Translations under genes and position numbers: made by a program
Notes under the pieces: generated by a model
Told to the model about the DNA's origin: nothing
Databases searched by the model: none
Seen by the model: the letters and a program-made list of their open reading frames with translations, nothing else
NCBI GenBank assembly: GCA_019419645.1
Contig: DXZN01000053.1
Span: 1-14,187 of the forward strand
Length of the DNA: 14,187 nucleotides
Direction: 5' to 3'
Origin: Collinsella sp.
Lineage (GTDB): Bacteria; Actinomycetota; Coriobacteriia; Coriobacteriales; Coriobacteriaceae
Shown: positions 1-5,746 of the stretch, piece by piece
How the letters are laid out: every line of letters starts with the position of its first letter
How positions within the stretch are numbered: the stretch's first letter is position 1

Positions 1-2
1 CC

Positions 3-740
3 CTCGCCGGCGCCTACGACGGGGCGCCCGCGCGCCTGGCGCCCGCCAAGCAGCGGCTGCTCGCCCTCCTCGCAAGGCGGGGGTTCGCCTACGGCGGCAC
101 CACGCCCGCCGGCAACCCGAGGAAGTACTGGACCTACGACTTCCTGAGGTGGCTCGACAAGGTCAGGCCGGAGGACGATGGCGGGGTTCGGGCGCTCGCC
201 GCCCTGAGGAACGAGGTCGAGGCCGCGGCGGAGGCCCGGGCGGATCTGCTCTCCGAGTACAGGGCGGCCGTGGATGCCAGCCCGATCGCCGCGGAGGTGG
301 CCGCCCTCCAGTCGATCAAGGGCTGCGCCTTCGCGCTGGCCGCAGCCTTCTCGGCCGAGGTCGGCGACTTCACGAGGTTCCGTTCCGGAAGGCAGGTCAC
401 GGCCTATTTCGGCCTCGCGCCGAGTCAGAGGTCGAGCGGCGACTCCGTGCGGCTCGGAGGCATCAGCGGCGCGGGCAACGCGCTCGTGAGGAAGCTGGCC
501 GTTGAGGGTTCATGGCACTACGCCGCGGCGCGGCACCAGCCGAAGCTCATGCCGAGGGACACGGGCGTGCCCCTCGAGATAAGGATGCACGGGAGGAAGG
601 GATCCGAGCGGCTCCTGCGGCGGCGCGAGGAGATGCTCGCCCGCGGCATGCCCCAGGCGAAGGCTAACGCGGCCACCGCGGCCGAGCTCGTGAGGTGGCT
701 CTGGGCCCTCGGCATGATGTGCCGGGAGGGCGCGGAATAG
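3..740 (+). CDS. IS110-family transposase, C-terminal part (5' end outside window)
   Basis: An open frame runs from the window edge to a TAG at 738-740, giving about 245 visible residues; the true start lies upstream. The block at about bases 309-525 (LQSIKG, then TRFRSGRQVTAYFGLAPS, then SGDSVRLGGISGAGN and VRKLAVEGSWHY) is the conserved C-terminal Tnp domain of IS110-family (DEDD/RuvC-like plus serine) transposases. The RuvC-like N-terminal half would lie off the window. These enzymes mobilise their element, in characterised cases guided by an element-encoded bridge RNA. The tail ends with AAELVRWLWALGMM, typical of the family. The upstream ~90 residues are Ala/Arg-rich and helical, compatible with the linker between the domains. 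The frame is intact, so the copy may be active. IS110 versus IS1111 subgroup cannot be settled without the left end. It converges with lysS. Confidence 0.9.
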   Translation, partial: LAGAYDGAPARLAPAKQRLLALLARRGFAYGGTTPAGNPRKYWTYDFLRWLDKVRPEDDGGVRALAALRNEVEAAAEARADLLSEYRAAVDASPIAAEVAALQSIKGCAFALAAAFSAEVGDFTRFRSGRQVTAYFGLAPSQRSSGDSVRLGGISGAGNALVRKLAVEGSWHYAAARHQPKLMPRDTGVPLEIRMHGRKGSERLLRRREEMLARGMPQAKANAATAAELVRWLWALGMMCREGAE

Positions 741-949
741 ACATGGCCCCCGTCCCGGCGAGCCGGGCGGCCTTCGGGGATACCCCCTATTTCGCTGTGC
801 GCGCGGAGCCCTCCGCATGCGCCCCGACAGACTTGGGGAACCCCGCCGAAGGAATGGAGTGCGGGCCGACAGAACGGTATCCGCGGATATGAGACTGAGC
901 CGAAGGCGTCGATGACATGCCGGGGGCGGACCGGGACGGGTTAACGGCA
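741..949 (+). other. Structured non-coding region downstream of transposase (candidate IS110 bridge RNA or right end)
   Basis: There is no credible ORF here. Several local hairpins can be drawn: CCCGG/CCGGG at 754-758 and 763-767, and GCGGA/TCCGC near 802-815 with loop GCCC. A long-range stem CCTTCGG (771-777) with CCGAAGG (846-852) would enclose the inner hairpins in a multibranched fold. In the IS1111 subgroup the guide RNA lies downstream of the transposase gene, which is why this placement matters. The fold was drawn by hand and the function is inferred, not seen. Confidence 0.35.
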
Positions 950-985
950 GGCCCCGCCGACCGATTGCAAGCGGTCGGCGGGGCC
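950..985. repeat. Long near-perfect GC palindrome
   Basis: Arms at 950-963 and 972-985 pair over 14 bases without a mismatch (core GCCCCGCCGACCG) around an 8-base loop that itself holds the self-complementary TTGCAA. No U-run follows on either strand, so it is not a standard intrinsic terminator. It could be a bidirectional transcription block, part of the IS right end, or a REP-like site of the kind IS1111-type elements target. Confidence 0.6.
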
Positions 986-1125
986 ATTGTGGCTCTTGAC
1001 AGCGGATTGGGTCATATGAGTGAAAGCCCGCCAGAGCGAGCAAGGCGCCTTCAAGAAAAATGGCGCCGCAGGTTGAGCATAAGTCAGCGAGCGGGTCGCA
1101 TTTGTGACAAGGTGACGTGAAACGA

Positions 1126-1154
1126 AAGGGCGCTGACCTTTTGGTCGCGCCCTT
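1126..1154. terminator. Hairpin downstream of lysS, probable terminator
   Basis: AAGGGCGC (1126-1133) pairs with GCGCCCTT (1147-1154), and GACC/GGTC extends the stem past one bulged T to a four-base loop. Read on the - strand, as the lysS transcript would be, it is followed by TTTCGTTTC, an interrupted U-tract. It lies about 80 bases after the lysS stop. It could also stop transcription coming from the IS side. Confidence 0.5.
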
Positions 1155-1202
1155 GAAGTTGAACGTCAGATTGTCCAAATGCGGCCCGCGCAGCGTCGAG
1201 CC

Positions 1203-1229
1203 GTTACGCGGTTCGTAGAACCGCGTAAC
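1203..1229. repeat. Palindrome GTTACGCGGTT...AACCGCGTAAC just after lysS stop
   Basis: Perfect 11-bp arms (1203-1213 and 1219-1229) surround a five-base loop, starting 3 bases after the lysS TAA. The same arms, extended to 12 bp, occur immediately after the dtd stop at 5719-5746. There is no U-tract, so it is either a hairpin that protects the mRNA 3' end or a dispersed REP-like repeat. Confidence 0.65.
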
Positions 1230-1232
1230 TAG

Positions 1233-3197
1233 TTAGTACATCTTTGCGCCGGCGGGGATGGAAGCATCGAGCTGGATCAGGTTGAGGCGCTCCTCGCCCT
1301 CCTCCTCGTGGACAGCGCTGATCAGCATGCCGCAGCTGGGGATGCCCATCATCTTGCGCGGAGGCAGATTGGTGATGGCGAGCAGGGTCTTACCGACCAG
1401 GTCCTCGGGCTCGTAGTACTCGTGAATACCGGAGAGGATGGTGCGGTCGGTGCCGGTGCCGTCGTCGAGCGTAAAGTTCAGCAGCTTCTTGGACTTCTTG
1501 ACGGCCTCGCATGCCTTGACCTTCACAGCGCGGAAGTCGCTCTTGGAGAAGGTATCAAAGTCGACGAACTCCTCAAACAGCGGCTCAACGGCGATCTTGG
1601 AGTAATCGAGCGTGGGCTTAAGCGACTTAACGAACGGGCTCGCGGCGTTGCCGGCCTCGGCAGCCTTGGCGGCAGCGGCACCGGACTGGAAACCCTTCTC
1701 GGGCTTCATGTGCGGGAACAGCAGCACGTCGCGGATAGAAGCCTGGTTGGTGAGCAGCATGACCACGCGGTCGATACCGATGCCGATGCCGCCCGCGGGA
1801 GGCATACCGTACTCGAGGGCGCGCACGTAATCCTCGTCATACTCCATGGCCTCGTCGTCACCGCCGGCCTTCTCGGCCATCTGGGCGGCAAAGCGCTCGG
1901 CCTGGTCGACCGGGTCGTTGAGCTCGGAGAACGCGTTGGCGTACTCGTGACCGGCAATAACCAGCTCAAAGCGGTGCGTCAGGCGCGAGTCGTCCTCAAA
2001 ACGCTTGGCAAGCGGGCTGACCTCGATGGGGTAATCGCACACGAACGTCGGGTTGACGATGGTGTCCTCGCCCAGCTCATCGTAAATCTCGGCGATGATC
2101 TTGCCAGCAGTCCACTCGGGCTTGATCTCCAGGCCCTTCTCGCGCGCGGCGGCAGCAAGCTCCTCGACCGGCGTGTCGATGGTGACCTGCTTGCCGAGCA
2201 CGTCGGAGACGATGTCGGTCATGGGACGGCTGGCCCACTCACCAGAAAGGTCGATGGTCTGGCCCTGGTACTCAATGACCTCGGGGTTGCCGATGGCCTT
2301 GTTGGCAGCCTTGATGACACCTTGGGCGAGCGCCTTCATGCCCTCGAGGTCGGAGAAGGCACGGTAGGCCTCCATCGTGGTGAACTCGGGGTTGTGGGTA
2401 AGGTCCATGCCCTCGTTACGGAAGATGCGGCCGATCTCGAACACGCGCTCAAAACCACCGACGATGCAGCGCTTGAGGTGCAGCTCGGTGGCAATACGCA
2501 GGTAGCACTCCTGATCGAGCGCGTTGAAGTGGGTAATGAACGGCTTGGCCGTGGCACCACCCTGGATGGTCTGCAGGATGGGGGTCTCGACCTCCATGTA
2601 GCCGTCGGACTCCATAAAGCGACGGAAGGTGGAGAGAATCTGCGAACGCTTACGGAAGGTCTCACGAACGTCGTCGTTGGCGATCAGGTCGACATAGCGC
2701 TGGCGATAGCGGGTCTCCTTGTCGGAAAGACCGTGGAACTTCTCGGGCAGCGGACGAACGGCCTTGGAAAGCAGGGTCGCGCTCTCAGGGGCAACGGAAA
2801 GCTGGCCGCGCTTGGTGCGCACGACCACGCCGGTCACGCCCAGGATGTCGCCCAGGTCGAGGGCCTTGAGCGTATTCCAGGCAGCCTCGTCCATGTCGTT
2901 GATGCGGCAGAACAGTTGAATCTCGGCAGTCGCATCGCGCACGACGATGAACATGATCTTGCCCTGACCGCGCTTGGCGACCACACGGCCGGCAATCTTC
3001 ACGACATCCTCGGTGTCCTCACCATCGGCAAGATCGGCGTACTTAGCCTCGATATCGGCGACGTAGTCCTCAAGCTCAGAGTGCTCAGGATAGGGGTTCT
3101 GGCCCGCCTCGAACAGGGCGGCGCGCTTGACCAGGCGGGTGGCGCGCTCGTCGTTGAGCGTCGATGCCTGATCGGCGGCGTTCTGGTTCTCTGCCAT
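1233..3197 (-). CDS. lysS: Lysine--tRNA ligase (class II LysRS) with C-terminal EMAPII/Trbp111-like tRNA-binding domain
   Basis: It attaches lysine to tRNA-Lys in the cytoplasm. Of 654 residues, about 65-140 form the anticodon-binding OB fold. Class II motif 1 is around 176-210 (ETFRKRSQIL, MEVETPILQ), motif 2 around 251-275 (RVFEIGRIFRNEG, HNPEFTTMEAY) and motif 3 around 469-497 (GGIGIGIDRVVMLL, IRDVLLFPHMKPE). Usual bacterial LysRS ends here at about 500 residues. This protein continues through an Ala-rich linker (506-520) into about 115 residues (537-654) that read as a tRNA_bind OB domain like the C-terminus of MetRS or Trbp111 (DFRAVKVKACEAVKKSKKL, LPPRKMMGIPSCGM). The ATG is preceded by GAGGAG at 8-base spacing. 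It lies 79 bases after greA, with a hairpin/U-run between them. The function is certain; the role of the extra domain, probably tighter tRNA binding, is inferred from MetRS and Trbp111. Confidence 0.97.
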   Translation of the reverse strand: MAENQNAADQASTLNDERATRLVKRAALFEAGQNPYPEHSELEDYVADIEAKYADLADGEDTEDVVKIAGRVVAKRGQGKIMFIVVRDATAEIQLFCRINDMDEAAWNTLKALDLGDILGVTGVVVRTKRGQLSVAPESATLLSKAVRPLPEKFHGLSDKETRYRQRYVDLIANDDVRETFRKRSQILSTFRRFMESDGYMEVETPILQTIQGGATAKPFITHFNALDQECYLRIATELHLKRCIVGGFERVFEIGRIFRNEGMDLTHNPEFTTMEAYRAFSDLEGMKALAQGVIKAANKAIGNPEVIEYQGQTIDLSGEWASRPMTDIVSDVLGKQVTIDTPVEELAAAAREKGLEIKPEWTAGKIIAEIYDELGEDTIVNPTFVCDYPIEVSPLAKRFEDDSRLTHRFELVIAGHEYANAFSELNDPVDQAERFAAQMAEKAGGDDEAMEYDEDYVRALEYGMPPAGGIGIGIDRVVMLLTNQASIRDVLLFPHMKPEKGFQSGAAAAKAAEAGNAASPFVKSLKPTLDYSKIAVEPLFEEFVDFDTFSKSDFRAVKVKACEAVKKSKKLLNFTLDDGTGTDRTILSGIHEYYEPEDLVGKTLLAITNLPPRKMMGIPSCGMLISAVHEEEGEERLNLIQLDASIPAGAKMY

Positions 3198-3210
3198 AAG
3201 TTAGCTCCTC

Positions 3211-3249
3211 AAACTAAAACGCTCCCCAGGATTCGGTCCCAGGGAGCGA
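3211..3249 (-). terminator. Hairpin with U-tract between greA and lysS
   Basis: On the - strand CGCTCCC (3248-3242) pairs with GGGAGCG (3226-3220), enclosing further partial pairing (GGGA/TCCT), followed by TTTTAGTTT. It sits after the greA stop and ends directly before the lysS Shine-Dalgarno at about 3203-3208. It would terminate greA transcripts, or act as a partial terminator setting lysS read-through. No separate lysS promoter fits in the few bases that remain. Confidence 0.65.
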
Positions 3250-3276
3250 AAACATACCTTTACGCGGGACCGTGGT

Positions 3277-3747
3277 CTAGCGTGCGATCTTGGCGATGGT
3301 GTAGACGCGAGTCTTGCCGGAAGGCGTAACGACCTCGACGGAATCGCCCTCGCCGTGACCAATGATGGCGTGACCGACCGGAGACTCGTTGGAAATCTTG
3401 TGCTCGAGCGAGTTGGTCTCGGTGGTACCGACGAGCGTGACTTCCATGACCTCGCCGTTGGGATCAATCAGCGAAACGGTGGAACCGATGGAGACGGTCA
3501 GGTCGCCCGTGGTGGCAGCAACCTGAGCGTTGGCAAGAATGGCCTGGATCTCGGCGATACGAGCAGCATTCTGGGCCTGCTTGTCCTTGGCGGCATCGTA
3601 CTCGGAGTTCTCCGAAAGGTCGCCGAACGCGCGGGCTTCCTTGATGTCCTCGACGATCTCCTTGGCGTAATCGCCCTCACGCCAGGCGAGCTCCTCGACG
3701 AGCTTCTGGCGGCCCTCAGCGGTCAGTACGATCTGGCTTGCGTCCAT
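3277..3747 (-). CDS. greA: Transcription elongation factor GreA
   Basis: GreA enters the secondary channel of backtracked RNA polymerase and stimulates cleavage of the 3' end of the nascent RNA. The 156 residues match the usual ~158. Residues 1-75 form the antiparallel coiled coil with the tip motif FGDLSENSEYDAAKDKQ (41-57), whose acidic D43 and E46 coordinate the catalytic Mg2+. Residues 82-156 form the FKBP-like globular domain (GSTVSLIDPNGEVMEVTLVG, ISNESPVGHAIIGHGEGD). I chose the ATG at 3747 rather than the in-frame ATG 30 bases upstream, because GGGGAG lies 8 bases before it and the protein then has family length. It follows a strong tatA terminator, so it should have its own promoter. 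A perfect TTGACA lies at 3783-3788, but I see no good -10 at 16-18 bases. Confidence 0.96.
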   Translation of the reverse strand: MDASQIVLTAEGRQKLVEELAWREGDYAKEIVEDIKEARAFGDLSENSEYDAAKDKQAQNAARIAEIQAILANAQVAATTGDLTVSIGSTVSLIDPNGEVMEVTLVGTTETNSLEHKISNESPVGHAIIGHGEGDSVEVVTPSGKTRVYTIAKIAR

Positions 3748-3795
3748 ACGGATATCTCCCCAACTCTGATCAAACAATCAACTGTCAACAAAACG

Positions 3796-3828
3796 AAAAA
3801 GACCGGCTAGCCTGCGGGCAAGCCGGTC
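3796..3828 (-). terminator. Intrinsic terminator of tatA
   Basis: GACCGGCT (3801-3808) and AGCCGGTC (3821-3828) pair, with an inner GCC/GGC extension past one A-A mismatch. On the - strand the hairpin is followed by TTTTTCGTTTT. It lies about 25 bases after the tatA stop, so tatA is probably monocistronic. Confidence 0.85.
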
Positions 3829-3853
3829 AGGTGCTCACCCCAAAGGGATGGGA

Positions 3854-4129
3854 CTACTCTGCGTCCGCGTCGCTGTCCTCTGCCTGCTTCTTCTTGGCAG
3901 CAGCGAGCTTGGCCTCGAGCTCAGCGATCTCCTTGTCCTCCTCGGACTGCTCGACCACGACCTCCTCGGCCTGCTTGGTCTCGGCCTTATCGTCGCCCTC
4001 CATACCCTCACGGATATTCTTGACGGTAGAGCCGAGGGACTTGCCGAGCTTCGGCAGGTTCTTGGGCCCGAAGATAATCAGGACAACGACGAGAATAATG
4101 ATGAGCTCAGGAGCCCTCAGTCCAAACAT
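3854..4129 (-). CDS. tatA: Sec-independent (Tat) translocase protein TatA
   Basis: TatA oligomerises with TatC in the membrane to pass folded twin-arginine proteins. Of 91 residues, 7-20 form a single hydrophobic helix (ELIIILVVVLIIFG). Residues 20-22 are the FGP hinge, and 23-45 form the amphipathic helix (KNLPKLGKSLGSTVKNIREG). The remainder is a highly charged, Glu/Ala/Lys-rich tail with helical or coiled-coil character (IAELEAKLAAAKKK), as in other TatA proteins. The frame extends 61 codons upstream through the tRNA-Pro gene, but the real start is the ATG at 4129, which has GGAGG five bases before it and lies downstream of a good promoter at 4166-4194. No tatC or tatB is adjacent. TatE-type naming is possible, but with no second tatA visible tatA is the simplest call. 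Confidence 0.93.
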   Translation of the reverse strand: MFGLRAPELIIILVVVLIIFGPKNLPKLGKSLGSTVKNIREGMEGDDKAETKQAEEVVVEQSEEDKEIAELEAKLAAAKKKQAEDSDADAE

Positions 4130-4165
4130 GTAGACCTCCACAATACAGCGAGACAAGCTCGAATG

Positions 4166-4194
4166 AGTATACCGCGGGTATCGCGGTATCACAA
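4166..4194 (-). promoter_or_regulatory. Promoter of tatA with inverted repeat in the spacer
   Basis: On the - strand: -35 TTGTGA (4194-4189), a 17-base spacer, -10 TATACT (4171-4166), with a predicted start near 4159 and a ~30-base leader. The spacer and -10 carry the inverted repeat ATACCGCG...CGCGGTAT around a five-base centre, which could be an operator or chance. It lies just downstream of the tRNA-Pro terminator. Confidence 0.7.
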
Positions 4195-4202
4195 CACTAG
4201 CT

Positions 4203-4230
4203 AAAAAAAGGGACCGCAAGAAGCGGTCCC
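4203..4230 (-). terminator. Intrinsic terminator of tRNA-Pro
   Basis: GGGACCGC (4210-4217) and GCGGTCCC (4223-4230) form a perfect 8-bp stem with a five-base loop. On the - strand it is followed by seven Ts (4209-4203). It lies 11 bases past the tRNA CCA end. Confidence 0.92.
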
Positions 4231-4241
4231 TCCTCATGCTC

Positions 4242-4318
4242 TGGTCGGGTTGACTGGATTTGAACCAGCGACCCCTGCGTCCCGAACGCAGTGCTCTACC
4301 AAACTGAGCCACAACCCG
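4242..4318 (-). tRNA. tRNA-Pro (anticodon CGG)
   Basis: Read on the - strand the 77-base gene gives a full cloverleaf. Acceptor CGGGTTG pairs with CAACCCG, discriminator A, and CCA is encoded (4244-4242). The D arm is GCTC...GAGC. The anticodon stem CTGCG/CGCAG carries loop TTCGGGA, so the anticodon is CGG, reading CCG proline codons. The T arm has loop TTCAAAT. The C1-G72 pair with discriminator A73 fits bacterial tRNA-Pro. It stands between ispE and tatA with its own terminator and a -10-like TACTAT just upstream. Confidence 0.96.
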
Positions 4319-4329
4319 TTAGCTCGACT

Positions 4330-4335
4330 ATAGTA
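4330..4335 (-). promoter_or_regulatory. Probable -10 box of tRNA-Pro
   Basis: TACTAT on the - strand would start transcription about five bases before the mature tRNA 5' end at 4318. I see no good -35 at 16-18 bases, so the assignment rests on position and the -10 alone. Confidence 0.4.
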
Positions 4336-4367
4336 ACAAAGATTTTCGCCGCGTGCTAGAGAAATTT

Positions 4368-5264
4368 TTATTTCTTTGAAGCGTCGATTTGAACCGTGTT
4401 GGGAATAAGCTCAGTCGCGCAGGCCCACCAGCCATTTTGCTGGGCAGCATCGGCAAGCCTTTCGGCCGTGGCAGCGGTGTCGCAAATGGCAAACGAGCAG
4501 GCACCCGATCCGCACACATCTACAGCAACGGTTCCGTCCTGTTTACGCAGCCAGTCGAGGACCGTTTGAATCTGCGACTCCATCTGTGCGGAAATGACAC
4601 CAAGGTTGTTATGGATGAGTGCATATGCCGTCTCGGCATCACCAGCACGCAAGGCAGAAGCTATCGCGCCGGGCTTGTCCGCAGGCACCGGGGCCTCGTC
4701 AAAACGTCGATAGGCTTCAATTGTCGAAACGCTTGCCTCGCGCGGCTTGACCAGCACGACGGGCGTCGCAGGCAGCGCGGGGTACTCAGTTGCCAGCACG
4801 TCTCCCCCACCTACGTAGAACGCAGGACTCGCGTGCAAAAAGAACGGGACGTCAGCACCAATGCCCCGCGCAATATCGTCGAGCGCTGGGTCGGTGCGAT
4901 CAATGCCCCAGAGCTCTGCCAAGGCGACAATGACCGCGGCCGCATCCGTCGAGGGGCCGCCCAAGCCGGCGCACAATGGAATGCGCTTCTCAATCGTCAC
5001 GCAGACGTTTGCCTCGCGACCATAATGCTCGGCCATAGCAACCGCAGCCCGATACGCCGTATTCTTTTGCATGGGAAAATCTGATGCCGGAACCGTCTGG
5101 ACGGTCAGCGCCTGCGACGGCGCGACCGTCACGGTATCGGAAAGACCGACGGCCGCCATCAGGGAATCGACCCTGTGGTAGCCGCGGTCATCGCGCTCGG
5201 TATGAACCCCCAGGTAGAGGTTAATCTTTGCCGGCGCGGAAAGAGTCAGGGACCGATCGGTCAC
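4368..5264 (-). CDS. ispE: 4-diphosphocytidyl-2-C-methyl-D-erythritol kinase (MEP pathway)
   Basis: IspE phosphorylates the 2-hydroxyl of CDP-methylerythritol with ATP in the MEP route to IPP and DMAPP, and so feeds undecaprenyl carrier synthesis. The 298 residues show the GHMP-kinase layout: substrate-side motif APAKINLYLGV (10-20, with K13), the glycine-rich ATP loop PLCAGLGGPSTDAAA (96-110), GADVPFFL (136-143, with D138) and the C-terminal GHMP motif VCGSGACSFAI (250-260). GGPSTDAA departs slightly from the commoner GGGSSNAA or GGSSDAA. The start is GTG at 5264, two bases after the veg stop. GAGGAG inside the end of veg (5273-5278) is at 8-base spacing, so translation is probably coupled. 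The veg-ispE order is the same as in Bacillus subtilis apart from an intervening spore gene there. Confidence 0.96.
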   Translation of the reverse strand: MTDRSLTLSAPAKINLYLGVHTERDDRGYHRVDSLMAAVGLSDTVTVAPSQALTVQTVPASDFPMQKNTAYRAAVAMAEHYGREANVCVTIEKRIPLCAGLGGPSTDAAAVIVALAELWGIDRTDPALDDIARGIGADVPFFLHASPAFYVGGGDVLATEYPALPATPVVLVKPREASVSTIEAYRRFDEAPVPADKPGAIASALRAGDAETAYALIHNNLGVISAQMESQIQTVLDWLRKQDGTVAVDVCGSGACSFAICDTAATAERLADAAQQNGWWACATELIPNTVQIDASKK

Positions 5265-5266
5265 CG

Positions 5267-5563
5267 TTAATGCTCCTCGAGCTGATTGCCGAGCGGGGTA
5301 AAGATATGCTCGCCGCTCTCAGGGTCGAACAGCTCGACCTGACCGGTGAGGACATCGATATACTGGTAGGACTGACGCGACTTGCGGCCGCGGCGCTCGT
5401 CAACCTCGACGATAAAGACGGCGGGGTGGACGCTCTTGATGGTGCCCATGCGCTCGACGACGCGGGTGCGGCCCATGTTGGCCTTAACCTTGACGCGATC
5501 GCCCACCATATCGGTCAGCTTCTCGTGGATGTCGTCGACGTGATTGACTTCCATCTCTTCCAT
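5267..5563 (-). CDS. veg: Veg family protein
   Basis: This small protein of about 98 residues matches the Veg (DUF1021) family. Diagnostic blocks are VGDRVKVKANMGRTRVVERMG (20-40), HPAVFIVEVDE (46-56) and RQSYQYIDVLTGQVELF (63-79), which resemble the KANGGRRK, FIVEL and VSYSYTDVLT blocks of Bacillus Veg. Veg in B. subtilis is reported to stimulate biofilm matrix gene expression; its biochemical action is not well defined. A small beta-rich SH3/KOW-like fold is likely. I chose the ATG at 5563 because GGAGG lies 8 bases upstream; an in-frame ATG 24 bases further upstream has no such site. ispE follows two bases after the stop. The extra N-terminal segment (MEEMEVNHVDD) and acidic C-terminus make it slightly longer than the ~86-residue Bacillus protein. 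Confidence 0.88.
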   Translation of the reverse strand: MEEMEVNHVDDIHEKLTDMVGDRVKVKANMGRTRVVERMGTIKSVHPAVFIVEVDERRGRKSRQSYQYIDVLTGQVELFDPESGEHIFTPLGNQLEEH

Positions 5564-5594
5564 GAACAGGGCCTCCAGAAGGTGCAATTCAAAA

Positions 5595-5610
5595 AGGGGA
5601 TAATACCCCT
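5595..5610 (-). other. Small hairpin with U-run in the veg leader
   Basis: AGGGG and CCCCT pair around a six-base loop, followed on the - strand by TTTTTG (5595-5590), about 30 bases before the veg start. It is short (5 bp) and would be a weak terminator or attenuator at best. Confidence 0.35.
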
Positions 5611-5630
5611 AAGATAGACAAAACTCTAAT

Positions 5631-5660
5631 ACTATAGCACCCTGCTGCCGCCATACGCAA
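5631..5660 (-). promoter_or_regulatory. Candidate veg-ispE promoter
   Basis: On the - strand TTGCGT (5660-5655) and TATAGT (5636-5631) are separated by 18 bases, predicting a start near 5624 and a ~60-base leader. The -35 is a weak match. The position, between the dtd palindrome and veg, is sensible. Confidence 0.45.
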
Positions 5661-5718
5661 GTAGCTAAATAAACCCCGTCCCAAATACGTACCAGACGAC
5701 AATCTCGCATGACCAGTT

Positions 5719-5746
5719 GTTACGCGGTTTGGTAAAACCGCGTAAC
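5719..5746. repeat. Palindrome GTTACGCGGTTT...AAACCGCGTAAC directly after dtd stop
   Basis: Perfect 12-bp arms (5719-5730 and 5735-5746) surround a four-base loop, abutting the dtd TAG with no gap. The inner 11 bases of each arm are identical to those after lysS (1203-1229). There is no U-tract downstream. It may act as an mRNA 3'-end hairpin or be a dispersed palindromic repeat. Confidence 0.7.

Larger units (their letters stand above)
1..985 (+). mobile_element. IS110-family insertion sequence, partial, right boundary uncertain
   Basis: The transposase end (3-740) is followed by a very GC-rich, hairpin-dense stretch of about 245 bases that I provisionally assign to the element's non-coding right part. 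IS110 elements usually lack clear terminal inverted repeats and target-site duplications, so the boundary cannot be read from one copy. It could fall anywhere between the stop codon and about 1100. The 985 limit is only the end of the large palindrome and is an inference. Confidence 0.4.

Noticed and set aside
510..1178. 222-codon minus-strand ORF overlapping the transposase and IS flank
   Set aside because: It starts at TTG without a ribosome binding site, and most of it is the antisense of the IS110 transposase and hairpin sequence (Arg/Pro-rich). Only its first 60 codons are listed as a curiosity.
1308..3329. Very long + strand ORF (673 codons) over lysS
   Set aside because: It is antisense to an unmistakable LysRS with all class II motifs. 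The translation is low-complexity (Leu/Gly/Val/Asp-rich), a shadow of biased codon usage in a GC-rich genome.
3783..3788. Consensus TTGACA as greA promoter
   Set aside because: No -10-like hexamer lies 16-18 bases downstream (AGTTGG at 17), so I do not list it as a promoter, though greA must be transcribed from near here.
3854..4312. TatA with a 61-residue N-terminal extension
   Set aside because: The extension is translated tRNA-Pro, terminator and promoter sequence. The ATG at 4129 has a clear ribosome binding site and gives normal TatA.
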